This document shows positions 36,901 to 47,140 of a stretch of 64,000 bases of DNA, one piece after another. The stretch spans positions 506,890 through 570,889 of the forward strand of contig NW_004797461.1 of the NCBI RefSeq assembly GCF_000002075.1, in the 5' to 3' direction. The translations under genes and the position numbers were made by a program. The notes under the pieces were generated by a model. The model saw only the letters and a program-made list of their open reading frames with translations. It had not been told where the DNA came from and searched no databases. Origin of the DNA: Aplysia californica (taxonomy: Eukaryota > Mollusca > Gastropoda > Aplysiida > Aplysiidae). How positions within the stretch are numbered: position 1 is the first letter of the stretch; each line of letters opens with the position of its first letter.

Positions 36901-39900
36901 GAAGACTACAAAAGTATGTGACGGAAAGAACAGGCACTCTGTTAGCTCAGTAGGTATCAGGCTAGACCATGGAACTGATGGCCCTGGTTCAAATCCTCAA
37001 AGGCACATTCTTCAATTTCAGTTCTTTTGGGGAGTTTTTAAGGCTGCCTATCCATTTGGCTTGGTCCAATCGGTGATGGTAGTAAAATTCAGAGGTCCTG
37101 CATCTGTTGAAAGGGGCGAAGAAAACCTACGGTATTTGATTTTGTTTGACTTTCAGCCAAGCACTACATCTGATAGATAAGTTCTCGGATACCGCAATGT
37201 TTACAATATCTACCAAGAAGAAAACGTGACCCACTCCGACATCCATTACCATTACAGATTTTTAGTTTTTAATTTTACTTTTTCTGCTTTAGTCGAGGTT
37301 TTAAATTATGGCGCTCGCAACTGCATAAGGTCATATGAGCGCCAAGGGGTGGATATCAACAGAGAAGTCTTTACAGGGAATCAGGCTCACTCTGCTCACC
37401 TCTCTAGCTTCAACGGCACAAAGTCTGCTTTGACTATCAAGGCGCCCCAGAAATAGCGGGTCACAAGAGTGTGACAAACATACAAAAGAAGTAGAGGAAA
37501 AATGGCGATAGTAAGGATTAGGAAAGAAAAAGCAGCAGTTCCCCGTTGCAGTTCAAGCACTTTTATGAGCATGACATTGATGAATCAGTCCATTTGCAAT
37601 TAGAATTCTACTGTGCATAAGAACATGGTTAAAGTCCCCCCTTTGGTAATGGCCTACAGACATTTCAGTCAGTAGCACCACCCCGGGAGTGAGTTTTAGT
37701 TGAGTAAAAAACACAAAAAAGAAGAAGGAGAGATAAAGACAACAGATGTTTGACAGGAAAGAAGGAGCAAATCACACCAGAGCACCCGCCAACCATCCAC
37801 ACACAGATTTTAATTAACTGGCGGTTACAAACTTACTGTAGTAAACAATTCTGTACAGTAAAAAGCACAAGGATAAGAAACCAGAGTCACAATATAACCA
37901 AAGCTATGACATTCTTAAACCTATGGCATGTCAAAGGAAAAGTACAACATAGTGCACAAAAAGTTCCTTCCTCAGAATTACAAAGTTCTATCTGACATAT
38001 TTGAGTTACAAAGACCATGAGGTCAGAAAGCAAATGCACTATCTTCTCTATCAAAATCAAAAGAATATTCAGAGTCGTTAGAAAGGTGTTCAAAGAATTG
38101 CATTCGAAAAAGCTTGACATATTGTGAAACTTTAAAATCTTGACGTCAGATTTCCCAAAACTAGTTATTGAGTAGATAGAACTTTGTAATTCTGAGGTAG
38201 CAAAGTATTTCATAACCCAACACGTCCTTACTTTTTCCTGGTACTTCAGCCTGCACCTCATCGGGTTGCTGGAACATCATCAACACCAAAACACCCATCA
38301 CCATCTGTTCGTGGTAACAAAAAAAAGTAATTGTAGAAGGTTTTCATGCCACCATCAAGCCTATTTTAGATCATTTAGGAGGCGGGCAGCTTCTGCCCTG
38401 CCGTCAGAGTCAACCTGGATTGAGAGAGATACAATATCCCAGCAGACAGAGACTCTCAACAACAATTCTCCTCACATGGGAATCGAACTCACTGTCTTCT
38501 ACATGTAATATCGACACATCTAACCGCTATATCAATAAAGTATTATCTGATCTATTTTATCTCATTTTATTTTTTCCATAAATGATAAGTTTTGTTCAAG
38601 GTGAAATTACATTAAAAAGGACAGGCAGAGTAAGATGCCAACAGACAAACACACAAACACATAAATTTATAGTGTGCTGACAAAAGCTCAAATTTACAAC
38701 AAGGATATATTTTCCTTCAGTAAACAAAATCATTTTCAATCAATAATAATCAAAAGAATAATAATTGCATTTATGTAACGCTTTACAACTATTATCACCC
38801 TAGCAGACCCTAGGACATGACTCAGAAACATTATCCGCATCTCAGGAAGCATTCGGTGCAAAAAGATTACACACACTAAAACATTAACAAACTCACAAGA
38901 TATTTCCCCAACTTTGGCCAGTTACCAAGTGAGTAAAATTTGAGTAAAGTGCCTTTCCCAAAAACACAACGTCGAGCCCCTGGTGGGACTCAAACCCACG
39001 AAATTACAGTTGACAGTCTTAGCGTCTAGCCCCTACCCTAGACCATCAACACCACCAAAGCATAATCAACCGACAAGATTAGAAAGATGACTACAAGAAA
39101 CAATAAATAAAGAATCTAGAGTTAACACAACACAGTCTAAGATAGTCGGAGAATCAAGATCAGATTAAATGATCACGCTCCACAAAACCACAGGTACACA
39201 ACAATATAAGTGTCCTCACCACAAAAATAGAAGGCCAGAAATACACATTCTGCCACCCTTGATTAGCTTGAACATAGACCTGGATGAGACACAAAGAGAG
39301 ACATAGAAAACATATAAAAAGAGCAAAATCAAAAATACGCTAGTAGTAAAAATGAGGCATTCATTATTTTAACAATCTAAGTTGCAAAGCTACCCTTAGA
39401 AGTAATATTGTTATGCTTCAGAAATCATTATCTTCATAGCCTCTTCATCCTATGAAAGTATATACAGTATGCTCTTTCAGTACACTAAAAATATTTGCAC
39501 GATGTAAAATCGAATATCAACACAGAAACGTAATTTTTTAGGTTGATGTAAGCATCACATTTTCATTTTACTTTAATTCCACAGATCCATACAACATACA
39601 AGAAAATGGCACAGCTGAGACTATATCAATCACATGCAACGAGAAATCAAACAGTTGATAAAATTTTCGCTCATTAACTGTAAATACTACACACATCAAA
39701 TTAAATAAAGCATTCACTTAATTCTCCTGTCATTCAGACTTCCTCCTAATGAGAACATGTAACATTGTAAAAACATGGCTGTATTTGACCATGTTTTAGC
39801 CTTGTGGCGAATTACTAAAAGTCAGCATCATAGTTTTGAAACCCTTCTGACCAACGGCACACACAGTTTCATAATAATTGTCTTTTAAATGAGTCACATA

Positions 39901-42900
39901 CCGCTATCATGGTGCCCATAATTCCCCCTGCAAAGGCACATGTACCAAACATGCCAAACACAGAGTTACGGACTGAGTCTGAAAACCAGCAGAGTAAACC
40001 CTTGGTACAGTTTGGCCAACACTGTGACTGTGGACAGAATATATCGGAGTGTCAGTTAAAAGAACCATAAATATGAACAAAACAATCGTTATATTGCGCT
40101 GTCAAATAGTAACACTATATGCTAAAAAAAGTGATAAAGACCATTTTCACTGTGGCATCCTCCAACCATCAGAGAGCATAAATGTTAACAAAAAGAGAAA
40201 TGTTAGGAGATTCTCATGTGTTCTGTACTGCCCAAGCATGAAATCCAGTTCACTAACAAGAAAGTTTTTTTTTAATAAAAAGAATTTTTGGACACATTAT
40301 TTTAAGAAAGGAAAGAAAATACTGTTAACATGGAATGAACAAGTAGACCTTTCAAGGGATACATGAGCAATTGACATAGTCCAGCAAACTAAATCCTATC
40401 TGGGTCATCTGATCTGAACAGAACACTAGGATGACTTGCAAAGAAAAAAATAATGATGACAGATGAACAACACTGCTCATATAATCAGACACTCATTGTG
40501 AACCACACGTATTATGTGACAAGGATATAACTTTTGTAAAGAGGAATAAAAAATCTCCCCAGTGTCGTAACAGCTTTTAAAACTTCGACCTTTGTGTAAA
40601 AGACCTGGTCCTTCTAGCTCTCCTTAATTTATAATTTATAAAACCATGAAGCATGTTTGCATGATGAGTAGTAAAAATAAATCATAATTCTCATCAAGAT
40701 CCTCAAGATGAATTCTGATTCAAAATTCAGCGAATAAATTTTATAAGACATATAAAAATTAGATTTTACCTGAGCTGTTCCATTGAGAAACAGGAGTGCA
40801 AAAAAGACAAAGAAATTACTGAAGTTGCCAAAGAAAACCTGTAAAAGCACAGAAACAAAACAACAAAAATTAGTATTAAAGATTAAAAGCATAAAAATAC
40901 AAGCATATTTGAATTAGATTTATAGTTATTTGATAAGCATTAAACAGCAGCTGTGAATCAGTTTCAGTGACCTTTGCAGAATCGGGTGTCTTATAAAACA
41001 AAAACAAGCATGGAATAAACATGAGAAAAAGAGAGGCCATACAAAACAAAGTCAGTTCAATTGCATTGGTTATTCTAAACTGAATAAAAGAAAATTATTC
41101 CTCCTGCATCAAAAATAGTCCATAAAGTGCAATTGAAAATGGGTTGTCTATTATCATATCAAAATCAACGAGTACTTACACTGTGCTGTTGTAGAAATAT
41201 TGAGGAATATTACACGAACAATGAACCACAGCTGGCATCATGTGTACTTGGTGACCAACTGCCATTCTACGCTAAAATAAAAGTTTATGTTTACACTAAA
41301 AAACTTACCATTGACATTCCAGAAAGCACTAAACAGAATCCAAATGTCTTGCGTGCCCCAAATTTGTCCCCAAGGGGTCCTAGAATCATCTGTTCAAAGA
41401 AATAAAAAATGATCCAAATGAAATAAAAGAGTACCTTCCTATTTCAATCATGCAAGCTTTTTTACAAAAATGATACACTTACCTAACTAAATACAATTGA
41501 CCGCAATTTTGAGACCAAAACTTAATTAAATGTTTTATTTTTGTATTCACTTTTACAACAATATTTAGTCTTTAACAAGGAAGATATTTTAAAATTACAA
41601 TAAATAATTATGACATCCCAAATGTTATCACCAAAGCTGTACTTAAGAAGAATACCCAAAGACAGACTATTTCCCCTTCAGTACCAAAGGATAGCGGAAG
41701 AAGATTTGTGAGCATGCCTGGTGAAAGGTACCAAAAGATGCAATTGTTCAAACTGAGATATCAGGCCAGGCTTCAAAGGTCAAAAATAGAATTTTTGACA
41801 AAAACTAAGTTCCATTAAAAATGGATGCTTTAGCCATTAATATATCAATATTTACAGGGACTTGATTTTCTTTTACTTTGAAATACATTATAAAGATGTT
41901 TTTTAACATGAGGTATATTGCATAATCCCAAAAAAGAGTGACAAAATTGGTTTTCCGAGTACATACTGCAGATGGTTTCTTTTGTCCATTCATAAAGTCG
42001 ACCCAATCACAATGCATCAATGCATACCAAAATTTAGATCATTCTCTCCCCTCTCTAATAGCGGGTAGTGCGCATGAATATCTAGAACATGTAAACAAAG
42101 CGAAGCTTTGCTCATACATCCTTTCGCTTTTTTAGAGAGCAAACTTGTATCGCCTATTTCTGCCCTGCGCAAACCTAGATCTATTTCTTGAACATTCTTG
42201 CTCAAGGTGGTGGTGAATTTGCTTTAAAGACGTAAGCTCTTCTTTTATCTTAGCTGCTTTTAAAAGTTAGTTTGTGAGTAGTGAATGTGTTGTCAGGTGA
42301 CCTCGAAGCGTAGATCTATCTATTTGAAGCAGAAACAAAGGGTAAACTTTAAAGCAGTTTTTCTCAAAACTTTGTTGAACTGTACCCTGCTTTACAAAAT
42401 CACCCATATCTAAAAAACTACTGAAGATATATTTTAAAAATTTTAAGCATATTGTTCAGAAATTGTGAGGCGTGCTGACAAAATGAGTTACTTCTCGCAA
42501 TCCACAAATGGAAATATTGGGTTAAAAATCGACACTTGGGTTAAATTTGTAGATTTTCTATTGATGCCATAATCTTTAAGAATATCATGTTTTTATTATT
42601 TCATACTTATAAATTGTAAAACTTCACCTATAAGTGTGATGTAGCGATTTCCATAGGGCTCGAATCTGAGAAGTAACTCATTTTGTCAGCACCCTTCACA
42701 ATTATCTCCGTACATGAAAATGAAAAAAAAAGGGATTCTTCAAAATGCGTCATTTGGTACCTTTCACCAAGAATGTACACATTTGTTTCACTAAAAGTTT
42801 TTAAAAAGCCATTTATTGAAATTTATTGAAAAAATCAAGCTCCTTAAAATGCTTACCTGCATAACAGCATAGGGTAGTAGAAGAGCAGTGTCCAGAAATC

Positions 42901-43451
42901 CCAGCTGTGACGTGGAGAAACTTAAATCCCTCTGGAGATCTGCCTTTATCTGGGAATATGGAACAAAAGAAAATTAACTTCTTTTTTTTAAACAAACTGT
43001 TAAAAATAGTACTACAAATTAATTAATTTTTTAAAGTATCGATAATAAAAATGTCAAAGTAGTATTTAAATAAAAAATGTTCTGGTCTTATAAAAAGGAA
43101 ACTTAAAATAAAAAACAAAACACAAAGTAAATAAACCAATTTTTTCCTGCTATTAACATCAAAATTCTGCAAGCATGTTTTACATACACACATTTTGCCA
43201 CATTTTAAATCTACATATATGGGCTCTTTCTATCAATTTCAAATGTATGTATGCATTGCATTATTTTTTTAAATTTTAAATTTCATTTTTAAATTGTTTA
43301 CTTCATCATCAGATTATATCTCTAAAAAAAGAAAGAAAAAGACAGGAATTAAACTTACCACACCCAAAGGTTTTCTCAGGAAGTAAGTTGAAGCATAGGC
43401 TAACCAGCCCAGTGCAAAGGCTTTAATCTGGTGGAATCTCAAAGAGCTCAT
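25372..43451 (-). CDS. Organophosphate antiporter / SLC37-type MFS transporter, 13 exons, complete
   Basis: A membrane carrier of the major facilitator superfamily, most like sugar-phosphate or glycerol-3-phosphate exchangers; the substrate is not shown by the sequence. Exons in gene order: 43359-43451, 42857-42949, 41309-41389, 40770-40838, 39902-40027, 39220-39279, 38232-38304, 36685-36763, 32248-32338, 31557-31651, 27400-27560, 26630-26704, 25372-25562. Phases agree throughout, giving 428 aa. The N-terminus MSSLRFHQIKAFALGWLAYA leads to YFLRKPLGV. GPLGDKFGARK is the MFS loop-2/3 motif; GFALDKFYQGQTLRG is its second-half equivalent. NGTAQSQCWPNCTKG aligns with the AQGLGWP region of SLC37A4. 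The central loop (about residues 255-285, FQQPDEVQAE..NSASPTKGTA) is short. An in-frame TAA four codons upstream and a pyrimidine-rich acceptor at 43523 support the start and a 5' UTR exon. Introns are full of MITEs and SINEs. Confidence 0.88.
26503..26590 (+). mobile_element. SINE-A 3' tail
   Basis: TATTGTAAAGCACTCAGAGC, GGTTGAACGCTTTATAAATG and (ATT)n match the SINE-A tail. In the transporter intron between exons 12 and 13. Confidence 0.6.
27938..28987. mobile_element. piggyBac-type element, TTAA flanked, non-autonomous
   Basis: TTAA (27938-27941) then CTCATTCACTACG; CGTAGTGAATGAG then TTAA (28984-28987). The 13-bp termini plus TTAA are perfectly inverted. TTAA duplication is characteristic of piggyBac (and Kolobok). 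About 1.04 kb inside with no transposase frame. It lies in the intron between exons 10 and 11 of the transporter. Confidence 0.8.
29581..31344. mobile_element. Long copy of CAGAGATGCCAACCA element, 6-bp target duplication
   Basis: The 15-bp terminus CAGAGATGCCAACCA (29581) is matched exactly by TGGTTGGCATCTCTG (31330-31344). CTTTCA repeats directly on both sides (29575-29580, 31345-31350). The middle (29940-30170 and about 30505-30700) is shared, in opposite orientation, with the 851-bp copy at 59388-60238. The segment from about 30700 to 31325 is missing there. A 223-codon frame at 30480-31151 spans the nested MITE border and has no known domain, so I do not call it a gene. The CAGAG..CCAAC end resembles hAT termini, but a 6-bp duplication is not the usual hAT 8 bp. 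Confidence 0.8.
30250..30501. mobile_element. MITE nested in the 29581-31344 element
   Basis: The left end GGCGCTTTTTCGGTAGTTCC pairs with the right end, minus-strand GGTGCTTTTTCGGTAGTTCC, about 252 bp. The homologous position of the 59.4-kb copy (about 59618) lacks this segment, which confirms an insertion. A decayed relative lies at 52990-53155. Confidence 0.8.
31963..32169. mobile_element. hAT-like MITE
   Basis: CAGAGGTGCCAACTTGCTAG at the left and GCACCTCTG at the right (minus-strand CAGAGGTGC) bound 207 bp in a transporter intron. A clean target duplication is not visible. Confidence 0.5.
32517..32706 (-). mobile_element. Hairpin SINE copy (R1)
   Basis: Full-length minus-strand copy ending ACCACCCACA on the right. 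The stem on the minus strand is GGCACTT/AAGTGCT, the A/T subfamily, with one G-U pair. The first of three copies within 1.2 kb. Confidence 0.85.
33084..33261 (-). mobile_element. Hairpin SINE copy (R1)
   Basis: Minus-strand copy; stem GGCACTT/AAGTACT with one mismatch. Right end ACCATCCACA. Confidence 0.8.
33539..33721 (-). mobile_element. Hairpin SINE copy (R1)
   Basis: Minus-strand copy; arms GGCCCTC (33564-33570) and GAGCACC (33591-33597). Right end ACCACCCACA. Confidence 0.85.
33855..33914. repeat. (GACA)n microsatellite
   Basis: About 15 uninterrupted GACA units. A shorter run of the same unit is at 33324-33341. Frames across them are low-complexity artefacts. Confidence 0.95.
34573..34620 (-). 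mobile_element. 3' fragment of hairpin SINE (R1)
   Basis: TTTTAGTAAGAGTTTTACAG, CACTTGCAACACAATTAGGT; only the terminal 45 bp remain. Confidence 0.6.
35443..35516. repeat. (GA)n/(GGGA)n purine tract
   Basis: About 70 bases of almost pure A/G, followed at 35630-35650 by a poly-C run. Confidence 0.9.
36513..36612. other. Assembly gap, 100 N
   Basis: Exactly 100 N, the usual placeholder length. It sits directly before a (GAGG)/(GA)n tract (36613-36658), 70 bp from a transporter exon (36685-36763). Confidence 0.97.
36946..37130 (+). mobile_element. SINE-B relative with tRNA-like head
   Basis: A box TTAGCTCAGTAGG and B box CTGGTTCAAATCC are intact at 36952-36995. The body (CGGTGATGGTAGTAAAATTC, AGAGGTCCTGCATC) matches SINE-B (1467-1689). 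The anticodon and acceptor stems do not pair, so it is not a tRNA gene. Confidence 0.65.
37275..37540 (-). mobile_element. Hairpin SINE copy with internal insertion
   Basis: Perfect stem GGCGCTC (37310-37316) / GAGCGCC (37337-37343). About 110 bp of foreign sequence (about 37346-37458) separates it from the rest (GGTCACAAGAGTGTGACAAA and onward). Confidence 0.65.
37690..37803 (-). mobile_element. Hairpin SINE 5' half (R1)
   Basis: AGAAGGAGAGATAAAGACAA, CAGATGTTTGACAGGAAAGA, AGCACCCGCCAACCATCCAC: the 5' half of the family, minus strand. Confidence 0.75.
38338..38535 (-). mobile_element. SINE-C copy with tRNA-like head
   Basis: Plus-strand TTTTAGATCATTTAGGAGGC is the 3' end in reverse. The minus-strand head has TAGCGGTTAGATGTG and B box GAGTTCGATTCCC. 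About 195 bp, in a transporter intron. Confidence 0.8.
38755..39058 (-). mobile_element. SINE-A copy
   Basis: Minus strand: head GGTCTAGGGTAGGGGCTAGA, B box GGGTTTGAGTCCC, core GACGTTGTGTTTTTGGGAAA then GGCACTTTAC, tail GTTGTAAAGCGTTACATAAA. About 300 bp, in a transporter intron. Confidence 0.8.
41718..42770. mobile_element. 1.05-kb inverted-repeat element in a transporter intron
   Basis: The left end TGGTGAAAGGTACCAAAAGA pairs with the right end, minus-strand TGGTGAAAGGTACCAAATGA. Agreement then fades (GATGCAATTGTT versus GACGCATTTTGA). No transposase frame and no clear target duplication. It contains the smaller element at 42461-42703. Confidence 0.65.
42461..42703. mobile_element. 243-bp MITE with ~36-bp termini
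   Basis: The left end (AATTGTGAGGCGTGCTGACA, then AAATGAGTTACTTCTC) pairs with the right end, minus-strand AATTGTGAAGGGTGCTGACA, then AAATGAGTTACTTCTC. Only two mismatches in 36 bp, so it is fairly young. Superfamily unknown. Confidence 0.8.
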
Positions 43452-44050
43452 GATGGCTTTTTAATTGCTCCGTGAATCAAATGCACAAGCAACTTCTGTT
43501 AAAGACTTATCTCATTTCAAGACTGAAAAAAAAAAAAGAGGAAAGTAAAATACAATGTAAGTACACTTGTTTCAACGGAAACAAGTCATGATTTCAATTT
43601 CCTTTTACAAAAAAACAACAACACCTTAACACTTCCTACTAATCTTTCAATTTCAGTAGAATGCGGTTTGTCAGAAATATCAAAATAATTACATGAAAAC
43701 TTTAGCCAAGATAGAGGCAAAAGAAAAAGAAAAGTTAATGAACATCACATCACATCCCCAGAGACAAATTCCGAATGATCCATTCTACTCAGAGTTGAGA
43801 TCCTTATATTTTACACAAGGATAGAGTGGAGGTACACTGTTCAAAGACCACCTATGTACTAAATATCTTATTTTACTTAACTTTTCCATTGTTAATCAGA
43901 TACAAAATGAAAGAAAATAACATAGAAACTTGTTTTCTATCTAAAGGCACTATTACTATTATTATATATAATATATCATGTGAATCTATTGATTGCCACG
44001 ATGAAAGTTACTTTTGAATATCAAACTAGACTTTTTGACAAATGAAAATG

Positions 44051-44385
44051 AAGCTTTTACTTTCCCTACCGTCTCACACTGATGCGCTGAACACGAATAT
44101 CAACTTAATTTCTATCGCAAATTAATAGTTTCTTAAATATTTGGTGGTTTTTTAATTGAGCTATCACACTTTATTAAGCCTAACAGCACAGTATTTCGCG
44201 CGCTTTGGACCAATCAGGTTTCAGGGCCTGCCCCTAGAAGCAAAAAAAAATCTGGCCCCTGTTTTTAACCATAATTTGATCATTTGCAGTAAGGAATGAA
44301 ATTTTCTTGAAAATAATTGATTTGCGACAGTTTTAGTGGTTTTATGTGTGATCTGCAGCAAACAATACGACTGCAGTTTGAAGGA
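44051..44385 (-). mobile_element. CCCGC-type MITE, truncated
   Basis: Reverse copy: TTTACTTTCCCTACCGTCTC at the left, ACACGAATATCAACTT, TTTGGACCAATCAGG, GATTTGCGACAGTTTTAGTG and GATCTGCAGCAAACAATACG. The second terminus is lost. Confidence 0.75.
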
Positions 44386-44629
44386 GGTCCAGCTTAGTCT
44401 CCATGTCTAATTTTTTACTGGTGGACCTGGTGGTACAATATAATTGCAATTAACTTTTCATGTTGGATTGAAGGGATAGTCATACACAGACGCTTTTAAC
44501 ACTATGCTCAATTGAAAGCTGCCGTTTTACTTTTTGAAACTTACTAAGGTAGTCCTAATAACTTCTAGCACAAGTCAACTAGAAAGCAAGTCAGACAGAC
44601 TGAGCCTCTTCTGTAAATAATTATTTAAC

Positions 44630-44794
44630 TTAACACTTTGCGGTCACTTAGTGCAATATAACGCCGTTGAAAATATCCGTTCCCGTGACCTGACGCCAAG
44701 CCCGAGAAGTCTGTTGCAGTCACTCTCCTGGCTGGGTGACCAGATGGGGTATCTTCAATCTTGTACTAATGGCTGAATGACTGCAAAGTGTTAA
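44630..44794. mobile_element. piggyBac-type MITE, TTAA flanked
   Basis: TTAA-CACTTTGCGGTCA at the left; TGACTGCAAAGTG-TTAA at the right, one mismatch. 165 bp with no coding capacity. Confidence 0.75.
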
Positions 44795-45310
44795 CATTGT
44801 TTGTTATTATAGAGGGGAGTCTACCCTTTTACTCAACTTTTTAGTCTAAAGTCTTGGCACTAATCTGTTGCAGGGTTCACCTTTTCACGTTGGATAAGAG
44901 TCTAGAACCTACACTTAATCCCTGCCTCCTAGCCTTTAAAAGAGTAAGACTTGGTAAGAGGAAGAATCTCGAGACTTACATTTATCTAGCTTCCCATTTC
45001 TTCATATTAAAAGTTACAATTTCAATTAGACCTAGATCTAGATCTACAATCAATTCAATTATCAATCAGTAACTTGATTTAATCGGGGCTCTTTGGAGAT
45101 TGCCTTCCCGTTTGTTTACATAAAAAAAGAAGTGATAGCTAAGGACAAAATGTCACAAAAGTGGCCATATATTGCAGGCTAAGTGAACACTACTCACTGT
45201 TAGTCAGTAATATTTTTCTGCCTTTTTTGTAGGAAAATTTTTTTGGGGCCAGATTGAACTTTGGTGGACCCACCATGTTTACATGTGTATTAATGCGCCC
45301 CAGCCATAAA

Positions 45311-45342
<32 letters not shown>

Positions 45343-45525
45343 GGGGGGGTTCAGGGGACATGCCGTTAAACATAGAAAAGACGCATCTTTCTGATTGGCT
45401 GCTAATTTTAGTACTGTGATGTCATCACTTCCTGGGATACCCATGGAATGACGTGTTTTCGGTAACATTTCGGAATTCCTAGATTTAGATCGTTGATGCT
45501 CAGAAGAGTAACTTACTGAGTAAGA

Positions 45526-46435
45526 TTAACTCTTTGACTACCATGGGCCGATCTATCGACTCCATAACCTCCTAGTTCGTGGTCAAGAGCCGAATTATCG
45601 GCTCGCGCTTTTCTTTCCCTTTCCCTTCCACAATTTGACTCAACCTTTTCGTTTCATGTTTTTAACTGCTGTGCTTACCATACATCAGTCAACCAGTGAA
45701 GGAATTTAGCGCCTTTTGTGTTTTATTCTGCTGTTTTTTTGGCATTTTTTCTTGGGTTTTTTACCCGCCCTGTGTTGCTCGAATTAATTTACACGCATAG
45801 CAATGGAAAAATGGCTGATAACCCATCAGGTTCCCCCCCGTCACAATGTTTTTCTGCTTCAAAAGCCCTGGAAAAGTTTGATGGAGAACTGTCAGTACTT
45901 TCCGATAGTGATGTAGGAGGTGATGAAGTTAGACATGAGTCGGACAGCAGCGACTGCGATGAGATTGAAGATTTGCAAAGAGGGGCGTGTGTGCAGCGTT
46001 TTTTTCTCTTATTTTCATTGTGAGTGATATCACCAAAAGTGCGCCAACTTTGTATATACTTGACCATTGTGCATGAAACTTGGCCCAGTTTGAGACAATT
46101 GAATATACTTCAGTATGATTAAGTCATGAAGTGATTGGATTTAGCAGCTATACACTGTGAGAAATGTAAGTTGGAAATATTTTGTTATTTTTTATATTTT
46201 TTTCATCTTGTGTTCACTTACCTCCCATGTTTGTTTGGATTTATGATTTTTTTCAATTTTTTTATTAGATTAAAAATATTCTACATTCAATTCCCTTCAT
46301 TTTGGTACATGTCTGACTTCCAGATGGAATTACGCCCACCAGACACAAAAGAAGAACAGGGGTATTTCTGAAATTCTAAGACTAAGAAATGCCTTGGTCA
46401 CAGCTTGGAAAACGCCTTGGTAGTCAAAGAGTTAA
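45526..46435 (+). mobile_element. piggyBac-type element, deletion derivative
   Basis: TTAA-CTCTTTGACTACC (45526-45542) and GGTAGTCAAAGAG-TTAA (46419-46435) are perfect inverted ends. Inside, a frame from ATG 45811 to about 46000 reads MADNPSGSPPSQCFSASKAL, then EKFDGELSVLSDSDVGGDEV, then acidic SDSSDCDEIED. This Ser/Asp/Glu-rich start resembles the N-terminus of piggyBac transposases. The catalytic domain is missing, so the element cannot move itself. Confidence 0.75.
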
Positions 46436-46621
46436 GAACGCTGATGCTTGAAATAGAAACACGGTAAACATAAAGACACTATAAACTGCACGAAAATTGC
46501 CGTAAAGACGCAGGAGGATTAGATCTAAATTTAGATCTAGCAAACCCCCCCCCCCCTCCTGCATTTTTAATCACTAGTATTTTTTTTTAAAACAACAACT
46601 TCAACGCAGCTCTACAAATTA

Positions 46622-46981
46622 GGGTAAATTTTAACTTTCACTCCCGCACACAGAAGCACTGCTTCAGGGGTCAAACTGCTGTACTGTTTGCTGCAGATCG
46701 CACATAAAGCCACTAAAACTGTCGCAAATCAGTTATTTTCAGGAAAACTTCGAATCTAACTGTAAAAGATCAAATAATGGGTTAAAACAGGGGGCATCAT
46801 GCCCCCCCCCCCCCAATTGGTCCAAAGCACGTTTATCTCGATAAGAATAATCAATTATTTCAAAAACTATTAATTTACGACGGAAAAGAAGTTGATATTC
46901 GTGTTCAGCGCATCAATATTTAGTAAAAAATGGACAACTGGTAGCCAAGTGTGAGACGAAAGGGAAAGTTAAAAAATACCC
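46622..46981 (+). mobile_element. CCCGC-type MITE, full length
   Basis: 360 bp, GGGTAAATTTTAACTTTCAC at the left and (minus strand) GGGTATTTTTTAACTTTCCC at the right. Internal order identical to 4918-5310. No clear target duplication. Confidence 0.8.
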
Positions 46982-47029
46982 AATTTAGGCCTATAATTTA
47001 AGGGACTGTTGGTCAGTCGGGAGGAGGAG

Positions 47030-47140
47030 AAGAGAAAAAAAAAACTGTCCTGGACCGGGATCAAACCGCTCCAGAAATCATTGCACAACTTCAAACGCAG
47101 ACGCGCTGTCTACTCAGCCATCAGAACTTTCGAGAGAAAG
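47030..47140 (-). mobile_element. tRNA-like SINE head
   Basis: On the minus strand, A-box-like GATGGCTGAGTAGACAGCGC and B-box-like GGTTTGATCCCGG are spaced as in a long-variable-arm tRNA. No SINE body is recognised after it, and the acceptor ends do not pair. Confidence 0.4.

Noticed and set aside
36948-37020. Possible tRNA gene with good A and B boxes
   Set aside because: Anticodon and acceptor stems do not pair and the sequence continues into a SINE-B body.
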